From: Bacteroidales bacterium
Lineage (GTDB): Bacteria > Bacteroidota > Bacteroidia > Bacteroidales > Lentimicrobiaceae
Assembly (NCBI GenBank): GCA_016709025.1
Contig: JADJEQ010000001.1
Coordinates: forward strand, 310,001 to 374,000
Direction: 5' to 3'
Length of the DNA stretch: 64,000 nucleotides
Positions 9,974 to 17,395 of the stretch are shown in pieces; the first letter of the stretch is position 1, and each line of letters begins with the position of its first letter. Both the position numbers and the translations under genes were made by a program. The notes under the pieces were generated by a model that was given only the letters and a program-made list of their open reading frames with translations, was not told the DNA's origin and did no database searches.

Positions 9974-9981
9974 CAAAGGTA
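9974..9981 (-). promoter_or_regulatory. Putative -7 promoter box of porP
   Basis: TACCTTTG on the minus strand. It fits TAnnTTTG and implies a leader of about 200 nt if used. Confidence 0.3.
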
Positions 9982-10247
9982 ATATTTTACATTAGTTTCA
10001 CATGAACTTGGAATAAAAAAGTGCATAAATATGTAATGTGCCTGCTAAATAACAGGTTCGGGGTATTTTTGTTGAACATCTCATGCAAATAAGGTAGTTA
10101 TCAGCATCTAAATATTGCTTTATATTATTGATATACAATGTCTTAAAAATAAATGAAAAAACAAGTAATCTTTTGTCCGGCCAACCCTGACAGGTTAGGC
10201 AAGTTATAAAATATTCAAGAGCCGGGCTGTTTTTCTGAAAATCTCCA

Positions 10248-10255
10248 TAGCTTTG
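10248..10255 (+). promoter_or_regulatory. Putative -7 promoter box of the first YitT gene
   Basis: TAGCTTTG, about 48 nt before the ATG, fits TAnnTTTG. No clear -33 element is seen. Confidence 0.4.
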
Positions 10256-10302
10256 CAGTTCTACAACTGAAACCTTATTTACCTCATTAACAATAATATA
10301 AC

Positions 10303-11229
10303 ATGGCTTTCCTGCAAAATGAACGGCTTTTTTCGAAGAAATGGTTTATTTCCTACATACTGATCATCATTGGTTCTTTTATTCTGGCAGCCGGATTCGT
10401 TTTTTTTATCAATCCCTACAACATAGTACCCGGAGGAGTGTATGGGATAGGAATTGTGGTTCACCAGCTGACCAAAGGGCTATTCGCCTTCTGGCCCACC
10501 GGTATTCCGATCGGTTTGTTCGGGCTGGTGCTGAATATCCCGCTGACGATCATCGGCGTGAAGATTCTGGGTCCCCGTTTTGGCGTTAAAACCGTGGTAG
10601 GTTTCATCCTGACTTCTGTTTTTATGGATATGCTGACTCTTTTCGTTGGTGAAAAGGACCCGCTGGGCCTTGCAAACGACGTGCTGATGGCCAGTGTTTT
10701 CGGCGGGGTACTGATAGGTTTTGGACTTGGTCTGATATTTAAATCCAAAGCAACCTCAGGCGGATCTGATATTGTAGCCATGATCATTGCCAAATATACC
10801 CGGCTTCCGCTGGGTCAGCTGATGATTTATGTTGACTCCGTGATTGTTCTTTTGGGCCTGGTGGTGTTCAGAGACTGGCATATACCGCTCTATTCGTGGA
10901 TCGTAATTTTTGTCACCGGGAAGGTAATCGACATCACCATGCAGGGAGTAAGTTATGATAAAACCCTATTTATTGTATCTACCGAGTTTGAACTGATCAG
11001 GGACAAGATCATCAACGATCTAAACCGCGGAGGTACTTTTATCCCCGGAAAAGGAATGTTCAACAATTCGGACAAGACCATTATCTTTACCGTATTAAAC
11101 CGGCGCGAACTGGCTATTCTTGAGGAATACATTCACCAGGTTGATCCCAGGGCTTTCGTGACCGTGATGGATGCAAATGAAATACTGGGTGAAGGTTTTA
11201 AGTCGCTGCACGATAAAATAACTGAGTAA
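10303..11229 (+). CDS. YitT family membrane protein (first of a tandem pair)
   Basis: The 308-residue protein has about five or six transmembrane segments in residues 18-215 and a soluble C-terminal DUF2179 domain of about 80 residues (RDKIINDLNRGGTFIPGKGMF, then a segment ending in VTVMDANEILGEGF). Family motifs include NPYNIVPGGVYG and SKATSGGSDIVAMII. Substrate and transport role are not established for the family, so none is assigned. It is strongly similar to the next gene, including the start (MAFLQ.E.LF..KWFISY) and the C-terminus (VTVMDANEILG.GFKSL), so the two arose by tandem duplication. Confidence 0.9.
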   Translation: MAFLQNERLFSKKWFISYILIIIGSFILAAGFVFFINPYNIVPGGVYGIGIVVHQLTKGLFAFWPTGIPIGLFGLVLNIPLTIIGVKILGPRFGVKTVVGFILTSVFMDMLTLFVGEKDPLGLANDVLMASVFGGVLIGFGLGLIFKSKATSGGSDIVAMIIAKYTRLPLGQLMIYVDSVIVLLGLVVFRDWHIPLYSWIVIFVTGKVIDITMQGVSYDKTLFIVSTEFELIRDKIINDLNRGGTFIPGKGMFNNSDKTIIFTVLNRRELAILEEYIHQVDPRAFVTVMDANEILGEGFKSLHDKITE

Positions 11230-11239
11230 ACAAGATTTA

Positions 11240-11515
11240 GGCTGCTCCGAAAAGGTAAAGGGAAAGATTTTCCCCCCAGCCCCCAAAACCCAAAAAAAAA
11301 AAAAAAATTTTAAAAAAAAAATTTTTCCCTCGGCCCGCCCCCCAAAAAAAAAAAAAAAAAATCCCCCCCCCCCCCCACCCCCCGGGGGCCAGGCCCCCCC
11401 CCCCCCGCCGCCGGCCCCGGGCAACAAAAAAATATATTTTTTATAAAAAAAAAAAAATTTTTTTTTTCCCCCGGCGCGGGCGGGGGGGGGGGGGTTGTTG
11501 GCTGCCAAGGTCAAA
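11240..11515. other. Homopolymer-run stretch, probable sequence or assembly artefact
   Basis: From about 11265 to 11500 the sequence is almost only long runs of A, C, T and G with abrupt switches, unlike anything else in the window. It joins normal sequence on both sides between two duplicated genes. The most likely explanation is bad base calls or a poor consensus across a hard-to-read join. The open frame crossing it on the minus strand encodes Phe/Gly/Pro runs and I do not treat it as a gene. Confidence 0.7.
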
Positions 11516-11575
11516 AATTTGTTTCAGAGTGGACTAAATCTTTCATTTCACCAATGCCCTAACTGCTGAAAAACG

Positions 11576-12469
11576 ATGGCATTCCTGCAAAAAGAGAAGC
11601 TGTTTACACGAAAATGGTTTATTTCATACACCCTTATCGTATTGGGAACTTTCCTGGTGTCGGTCGGCTATGTCTATTTCATTATACCTTATAAAATAGT
11701 ACCAGGTGGTATTTATGGTATTTCCATCGTATTGCATTACCTGTTTGGTCTGCCGGTAGGTTTAACTGCACTGGCATTCAACATTCCGCTTACCATTATC
11801 GGAACCCGGGTGTTGGGACCACGTTTCGGGGCAAAAACCGTTGCCGGATTTATTCTGACCTCAGTTTTTGTAGATCTGCTGTCTTTTTACTCAGGTTTGA
11901 AACCCCTGGTTGACAGCGACCCGTTACTCTCTTCCATTTTCGGCGGAGTCCTGATCGGAGCCGGCGTAGGATTGATTTTTAAATCAAAAGCCACTTCCGG
12001 TGGTTCGGATGTTATTGCCATGATCATCGCCCGGTATACCCGCCTTCCGCTGGGCCAGTTGATGATGGGTGTTGATTCGGTGATCGTGCTGGTTGGTTTT
12101 GTAGCTTTCGGCGACTGGCGGATACCCCTTTATTCATGGATTACCATTTTTGTCATGGGTAAGGTGATCGATGCTGTATTGTCGGGTATTTCCTACGAAA
12201 AGACCATCCTGATTGTGTCGGATCAGCATGAGGCCATCCGCGATAAAATCATTAACGACCTGAACCGTGGCGGTACTTTCCTGAATGGGGAAGGGATGTA
12301 CAATGGCAGCAGCAAGAAAGTAATTTTTACCGTCGTCAACCGACGCGAACTGGCCATGCTCGAGGAGTTCATCAATATAATAGATCCGAAAGCCTTCCTC
12401 ACGGTAATGGATGCCAATGAGATCCTCGGACAGGGATTTAAGTCGCTGAAGGATAAACTCGAAGACTAA
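11576..12469 (+). CDS. YitT family membrane protein (second of a tandem pair)
   Basis: A 297-residue paralogue of the preceding gene with the same layout: about five or six membrane segments (residues 18-210), the motifs IVPGGIYG and SKATSGGSDVIAMII, and a C-terminal DUF2179 domain (NDLNRGGTFLNGEGMY, VTVMDANEILGQGF after FL). It is slightly shorter than its neighbour in the loop after the second helix (FGLPVGLTALAF in place of FAFWPTGIPIGLFGL). The function of this family is not known; a transporter or regulator role is only a guess. Confidence 0.9.
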   Translation: MAFLQKEKLFTRKWFISYTLIVLGTFLVSVGYVYFIIPYKIVPGGIYGISIVLHYLFGLPVGLTALAFNIPLTIIGTRVLGPRFGAKTVAGFILTSVFVDLLSFYSGLKPLVDSDPLLSSIFGGVLIGAGVGLIFKSKATSGGSDVIAMIIARYTRLPLGQLMMGVDSVIVLVGFVAFGDWRIPLYSWITIFVMGKVIDAVLSGISYEKTILIVSDQHEAIRDKIINDLNRGGTFLNGEGMYNGSSKKVIFTVVNRRELAMLEEFINIIDPKAFLTVMDANEILGQGFKSLKDKLED

Positions 12470-12476
12470 GGGCACA

Positions 12477-12592
12477 GGGCGGGCACGGGCGCAGGGCTAG
12501 GGCTGGGCATGGAGCACGGAGCGGGCGGGAGCAGGATTGTTGATAATAGCGAACCAGCCAGGGGCATGGAGCACAGAGCACAGAGCATCGTG
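12477..12592. repeat. GGGCACA/GCACAGA-type 7-nt-period spacer sequence
   Basis: G-rich sequence with units such as GCACAGA twice then GCATCGT near 12571-12591, preceded by GGGCACAG-like variants. A related composite lies at 44216-44252 in the opposite orientation. Both adjoin the same palindrome family. Confidence 0.6.
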
Positions 12593-12644
12593 AATTAAAT
12601 AAATGTAGGGACACGACAAGTCGTGTCCCTACATTTATTTAATT
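12593..12644. repeat. Near-perfect 52-nt palindrome (copy 1)
   Basis: Two 25-nt arms separated by AA. The inner half (TGTAGGGACACGAC and its complement) is shared with the palindrome at 44264-44313. The outer 11 nt (AATTAAATAAA) differ from that copy but are still perfectly complementary within this one. It could form a hairpin in RNA or a cruciform in DNA. Confidence 0.85.
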
Positions 12645-12846
12645 GGCCAGGCTTGTAATCCATCATTCCAATCTTCCATCATTCCATCCAGTCCCGCAAT
12701 CTAGGAAGCCAGAGCGAAGGTCAAAATCAAACTACTAATCTAATAATCAACTAATCAGCTAATTGGCTAATAGCCAAGCCGAACCGTAGCGAAGCGAAGG
12801 ACACTAAATGTTAAATCCGAAATCAGCAATCCGAAATCCGAAATCT
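12645..12846. repeat. Spacer with heptad array abutting the rseP stop
   Basis: Contains ATTCCATC-like and CTAATCAGCTAATTGG-type low-complexity tracts and a segment related to 458-485 and 1079-1105 (GAACCG.AGCGAAGCG). It ends with four in-phase 7-nt units at 12819-12846 (GAAATCA, GCAATCC, GAAATCC, GAAATCT), the last overlapping the rseP stop codon. Confidence 0.65.
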
Positions 12847-14164
12847 ATCTGAAAAGTTTCACAATATCGTTTCCATTGGCGAAGATGAGCAGGCCGAACA
12901 GCAGAATCATACCGACGATCTGCGCGTTTTCGAGGAATTTATCGGAAGGTTTGCGGCCGGTGATCATTTCGTAGAGCAGGAACATCACATGTCCGCCGTC
13001 GAGGGCCGGAATTGGCAGCACGTTCAGAATTGCCAGCATAATGGACAGAAAGGCAGTCAGCCCCCAGAATGCAGCCCAGTCCCAGGTTGAAGGGAAAATA
13101 TTGCCGATGGTGATAAAACCACCCACCGACTCATAGGCCTTCACTTCAGGAGAGAACAACAGCTTGAGTTGTTTCAGGTAATTTCCGACCCCTTTCCAGG
13201 TTTTGGTGAATCCTGCAGGAATAGCAGCAAAAAATGAATATTCCTTCTCACTGAATTTAAACTGATCAGCAGGATTAGTGCGAGCACCGATCAAGCCGCT
13301 TTCAGGGATTGTAACTTTGAATGATAGTGTATCTGAATCCCGGAGAGCCTTTAGACTGACCTCTTTTGACTTATACAGTGGCAGCAATGCCCTGAATTGG
13401 TCGAAATACTCCACCACCGAATCGTTGATACCAATGATGCGATCGCCCTTTTTCAGACCAGCCTTTTCGGCCACCGATTCTTTCGAGAAACCCTCAACCA
13501 CGAATTGCATCCGGGCATTTATAAAATCAGGTGACTGGTGCTTAAGCAATTTTGCAAGGAACCCTTCAGGAATGTTGACTGTATAAGGCTCTCCATCGCG
13601 GATTACCTGTATGGTTTTGGCATTGTCGAGAATAATCCTTCCGGGAATTTTAAAGAAATCCTCTACCGGCTCGTTGTCGACAGTCAGTATCTTATCACCA
13701 GTCCTCAGACCCATATCCTGTGCAACCGAATCGGCCACGATACCATATTTTACTTCGGAAGTTGGAAGATATTGTTCCCCCCAAACCCAAAGCATCCCGA
13801 TGTAAATCGCAATCGCCAGCAGAATATTGACTGTTACACCACCCAGCATGATGATCAGACGCTGCCACGATGGTTTGCTCCTGAATTCGTATGGCTGCGG
13901 CGGAAGCTGCATTTGCTCCTTGTCCATCGACTCATCGATCATACCGGATATTTTGACGTATCCGCCCAAAGGCAACCAGCCCAGGCCATATTCGGTTTCT
14001 CCTTTTTTAAACTTAAACAATGAAAACCAGGGGTTAAAGAAGAGATAGAATTTCTCTACGCGGGTTTTAAAGATTTTGGCTGTAATAAAATGCCCGAATT
14101 CATGAAATATTACCAGTATCGACAAACTCAACAGCAACTGGGCAGCTTTGATCAGAATTTCCAT
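12845..14164 (-). CDS. rseP: RIP metalloprotease RseP (site-2 protease)
   Basis: Zinc protease of the inner membrane that cleaves transmembrane substrates, classically anti-sigma factors after a first periplasmic cut. The 439-residue product has the HEFGH active site at about residues 21-25, two PDZ regions between about 150 and 300, and the second conserved motif NVLPIPALDGGH near 385 that supplies the third zinc ligand. It has four predicted membrane segments. The minus-strand run M23 peptidase-dxr-rseP keeps dxr and rseP adjacent, as in many Bacteroidota. No sigma/anti-sigma pair is next to it here. Confidence 0.95.
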   Translation of the reverse strand: MEILIKAAQLLLSLSILVIFHEFGHFITAKIFKTRVEKFYLFFNPWFSLFKFKKGETEYGLGWLPLGGYVKISGMIDESMDKEQMQLPPQPYEFRSKPSWQRLIIMLGGVTVNILLAIAIYIGMLWVWGEQYLPTSEVKYGIVADSVAQDMGLRTGDKILTVDNEPVEDFFKIPGRIILDNAKTIQVIRDGEPYTVNIPEGFLAKLLKHQSPDFINARMQFVVEGFSKESVAEKAGLKKGDRIIGINDSVVEYFDQFRALLPLYKSKEVSLKALRDSDTLSFKVTIPESGLIGARTNPADQFKFSEKEYSFFAAIPAGFTKTWKGVGNYLKQLKLLFSPEVKAYESVGGFITIGNIFPSTWDWAAFWGLTAFLSIMLAILNVLPIPALDGGHVMFLLYEMITGRKPSDKFLENAQIVGMILLFGLLIFANGNDIVKLFR

Positions 14165-14239
14165 TTTTGTTATCCTACTATTTTAATTGAACTTACTTAA
14201 CAATAATTCATCGGGAAGGTTTCGCAGTACCCGGATAAC

Positions 14240-15391
14240 TCAACCGGTGATGGTCGTGGCCATTTCCCTGGTCATGCGGTCGGTCTCAGCGTAAACCTTG
14301 TATTCAGGCTGTACCGAGAATTCAACATTTCCCATACACGTTTCGATAATTCCGGGGATATCGAGAAACCCTATTTTATCTTTCAGATAGGCATTTACCG
14401 CAACTTCGTTGGCAGCATTCATAATACATGGCATGTTTCCCCCGGTCCGGAGCGCATCGTATGCCAGGTTCAGACACCTGAAATTTTGAATGTCGGGCTT
14501 TTCGAAGGTTAATTCCGGATGATCGGTAAAATTAAACCGTGGCCCGGGTGTTTTCAACCTGTCGGGATATGAAAATGCATATTGAATCGGCAGTTTCATA
14601 TCGGCCAACCCCATTTGTGCCTTGATGGAACCATCTTCAAACTGAACCATGCTGTGAATAACGGACTGGGGATGCACTACCACCTCAATCTGACCGGCCG
14701 ACAGGCCAAAAAGCCATTTTGCCTCTATCACCTCAAGCCCTTTATTCATCAGGGTTGCCGAGTCGATGGTTACCTTGCAGCCCATGTTCCAGTTCGGGTG
14801 TTTCAGGGCTTCCGATTTATTGGCATTGCCGAGGAACTCCCGGTCCTTACCCCTGAATGGCCCTCCGGAGGCAGTCAGGTATATTTTTTCGACAGGATTC
14901 TTGTATTCCCCAACCAGGCATTGAAAAATCGCTGAGTGTTCCGAATCAACCGGCAGCAGGTTGACCCCTTTTTGTGATGCAAGCCTTGTAACGAGTTCGC
15001 CGGCAACGACAAAAGTCTCCTTGTTGGCGATGGCAATCTTCCGCCCGGCTGCTATAGCGCTCAGTGTAGGCCTTAATCCGGCGTAACCGACCAATGCAAC
15101 CAGCACCATATCAATGGTTTCCATTTCAATGATCTGACAAAGGGCATCTTCACCGGCATACACCTTGATGTTGTGCGGTTCAAGGGCTGAAGCAACCTTA
15201 GGGTAGAGATGTTCAGCCCCGATAACGACTGCATTGGGCCTGAATTCAATCGCCTGACTGATCAGCAGGCCGGCATTGTTGTTGGCCGACAGAACTTCTA
15301 CCTCGAAAAAATCAGGCTGTTGCCTGATGACTTCAAGGGCCTGGGTGCCGATTGAGCCTGTTGATCCGAGTATGGCGATGCGTTTTTTCAA
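14240..15391 (-). CDS. dxr: 1-deoxy-D-xylulose 5-phosphate reductoisomerase
   Basis: Catalyses the NADPH-dependent conversion of DXP to 2-C-methyl-D-erythritol 4-phosphate, the committed step of the MEP isoprenoid pathway, in the cytosol. The 383-residue product has the dinucleotide-binding motif LGSTGSIGTQALEVI at its start, the metal/substrate segments VDSEHSAIFQC (about 150) and MNKGLEVIEAKWLF (about 215), and normal length. The start codon is TTG (15391): the only upstream codon before an in-frame TAA is CTC. It lies 16 nt after the M23 peptidase gene and 75 nt before rseP. Confidence 0.96.
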   Translation of the reverse strand: MKKRIAILGSTGSIGTQALEVIRQQPDFFEVEVLSANNNAGLLISQAIEFRPNAVVIGAEHLYPKVASALEPHNIKVYAGEDALCQIIEMETIDMVLVALVGYAGLRPTLSAIAAGRKIAIANKETFVVAGELVTRLASQKGVNLLPVDSEHSAIFQCLVGEYKNPVEKIYLTASGGPFRGKDREFLGNANKSEALKHPNWNMGCKVTIDSATLMNKGLEVIEAKWLFGLSAGQIEVVVHPQSVIHSMVQFEDGSIKAQMGLADMKLPIQYAFSYPDRLKTPGPRFNFTDHPELTFEKPDIQNFRCLNLAYDALRTGGNMPCIMNAANEVAVNAYLKDKIGFLDIPGIIETCMGNVEFSVQPEYKVYAETDRMTREMATTITG

Positions 15392-15407
15392 GAGTTAACA
15401 GGGTTAA

Positions 15408-16319
15408 TCAGAATATAATGTAGTCTTCGGGGTTCACAGCCTTGCCGCTGATCCACAGTTCAAAATGCAAATGCGGCCCGGTTGAATACTCCCCGGATTC
15501 ACCTACAATCGCAATGGTTTCGCCGGCCCTGACAAAAGAGCCCTGTTTTCGCAAAAGTACGGAATTGTGCTTGTAAACCGAAACAACATTACCTGTATGC
15601 TGAATGGCAATCACATGGCCGGTTTCGGCGGTCCACTCGGAAAAAATTACCGTACCATCGTAAGCTGCTTTTATGGCCTCGTTCCGGGCAGAAGCCACAT
15701 CGACACCGAAATGTTGCTGAGAAGGGTTAAACCGGTTGGTGATCATTCCCTTGATGGGTGTAAAAAAACTCAGCCTGCTCAATGTCAGGGCTTTTGGGGC
15801 AGATGTTTTATCACCAACCCTGATATTGTACCTGTTTTGTGCTTCGTATTCATTGCGCAGCATTGAATCTTCCCGGCTCCGGTTGATGTTGATGTTGGCA
15901 TACTTTGCCCTTGCAGCTGAATCGGGACCGGTGGATGGGTTAGCAACTTCATCCGGATCTTCCCCCGACAAAACCCTTTTCATATTGGCAATAAACAAGT
16001 CCTTGCTTTTAACTGCTTCTTCAATAGAATCGGCCCTCAGCTGCAGTTCATATAGCTCTCCCTGTATATTGGTATCCTTGTATCCGGGAATATATTCGCG
16101 CAGCGGGGTGAAAGCAATGATGTAGCTGGTGAGAAAAACCAGGATAATGGCCAGCATGCCGGTTACAATAAAAACATTGAGCCTCGACAGACGGAAAGAC
16201 AGTTTCTCCTCAAACGTATCCTCATCGAGGATGATCAGGCGGTATTTGTCCCTGAGCTTGTGGTACCAGCGTATTCTGTTTTCTTCAGCAGGATCAGCGT
16301 TCGCTTTACGGGAGGCCAT
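15408..16319 (-). CDS. M23 family metallopeptidase, membrane-anchored
   Basis: A 303-residue peptidoglycan-endopeptidase-like protein. A short cytoplasmic N-terminus is followed by one transmembrane helix (about residues 50-72), a stalk/coiled region to about 170, and a C-terminal LytM/M23 domain with QQHFGVDVA and GPHLHFEL. These supply the zinc ligands (H/D and HxH), so the enzyme is predicted to be active. Family members cut or sense cell-wall crosslinks in the periplasm. It is probably co-transcribed with dxr (16-nt gap). Confidence 0.9.
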   Translation of the reverse strand: MASRKANADPAEENRIRWYHKLRDKYRLIILDEDTFEEKLSFRLSRLNVFIVTGMLAIILVFLTSYIIAFTPLREYIPGYKDTNIQGELYELQLRADSIEEAVKSKDLFIANMKRVLSGEDPDEVANPSTGPDSAARAKYANININRSREDSMLRNEYEAQNRYNIRVGDKTSAPKALTLSRLSFFTPIKGMITNRFNPSQQHFGVDVASARNEAIKAAYDGTVIFSEWTAETGHVIAIQHTGNVVSVYKHNSVLLRKQGSFVRAGETIAIVGESGEYSTGPHLHFELWISGKAVNPEDYIIF

Positions 16320-16399
16320 GTTGGAATATATGCAAATTACTTTGAGCCTGCAAATATCGGAAAAAAAGCGTTTCGGGGGGATTTTATGATTTATTGGGA

Positions 16400-17210
16400 A
16401 CTTTCTGAGAGTGAAGAGTGAAAAGTGAAAAGTGAAGAGTGAAAAAGTGAAATGTCATTTCAGGATTCAGAAGTCGGAGGTCGGAGGTCGGAAGTCGGAA
16501 GTCGGAAGTCAGAAGTAAGAGGTAAGAGGTAAGAAGAAGACTGAGAGACGAAGAGACTGAGAGACGAAGAGACTGAGAGACAAAGAGACTGAGAGACGAA
16601 GAAGAGACTGAGAGTCAGAAGTGAAGTCGGAGGGAAGAAGAAGACTGAGAGACAAAGAGACTGAGAGACGAAGTGACAGAGAGAGTGGGAGAAGATGTGA
16701 ATGGGAGAAAGGGAGAAAAAGCCTGTTTAAGAAGTTTCTTCTCCTTGAGGAGAAGATGTCCGAAGGACAGATGAGGTGGCAAGTGGAGACGAAGTGACTG
16801 AGAGACGAAGAGACGAGGAGATTGAGGTCAGAGGTCAGAAGTCAGAAGTGCTTTGAGCAAGTAATAAGTAGTAGCAATAGTAACAAGTAGACTAAGAGAC
16901 CATGAGACAGAGCAATGGAGAAGATGTGAATGAGAGAAAGGGAGAAAGAGAGTCTATAACATTTAGTGGGTCTTAGGAATTGAAGCGAAAAACCAGTTGC
17001 CAAAAACCAGAAACCAGAAACCAGAGACCAGAAACCAGCAACCAGCAACCAGCAACAAGAAGTCAGAAGTAGGAATTAAGAGGTAAGAAGTATGAGGTAA
17101 GAGGTAAGAGGTAAGAGGTAAGATGTATGAAGTAAGTTAGGAAGTAAGAATCTGCAATGCGAAATCCGGAATTAGAGATCTGAAGTTGGAAAATGTCGAG
17201 TCCCTACAGA
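16400..17210. repeat. Heptad-repeat spacer upstream of sprE
   Basis: No gene is credible. Strictly phased 7-nt units occur at 16473-16535 (GTCGGAG twice, GTCGGAA three times, GTCAGAA, GTAAGAG twice, GTAAGAA) and at 17010-17135 (about 18 units drifting through GAAACCA, GCAACCA, GAAGTCA, GAGGTAA and GAAGTAA). Between them lie GAGACTGAGAGACGAA-type repeats as in 1-1385. A half-copy of the 14-nt palindrome arm (GTCGAGTCCCTACA) is at 17195-17208. Confidence 0.85.
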
Positions 17211-17345
17211 TTGTTTATCACAATAACACCTTTGGCAGCGAACAACAGGGTTAATCATGACGATCCGGGTAATGCCACAGGCATTTCTGATACCATTGGA
17301 ATACATATATTTGATTATAGTCAGCCCTGATTCAAAAAAATAAAA

Positions 17346-17353
17346 TATTTTTG
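17346..17353 (+). promoter_or_regulatory. Putative -7 promoter box of sprE
   Basis: TATTTTTG about 43 nt before the TTG start fits TAnnTTTG. Confidence 0.35.
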
Positions 17354-17395
17354 CAAATTATCAGTTATTCAGTTGTACTGTAAACCTGCATATCC

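Larger units (their letters stand above)
9767..10302. other. Divergent spacer between porP and yitT
   Basis: AT-rich 536-nt spacer without a gene. It holds two -7-like boxes: CAAAGGTA at 9974-9981 (TACCTTTG on the minus strand, toward porP) and TAGCTTTG at 10248-10255 (plus strand, toward the first YitT gene). No repeat family was recognised here. Confidence 0.6.

Noticed and set aside
11095..11514. A 139-residue minus-strand frame rich in Phe, Gly and Pro
   Set aside because: It runs through the homopolymer stretch and overlaps the real YitT gene, so it is a composition artefact.
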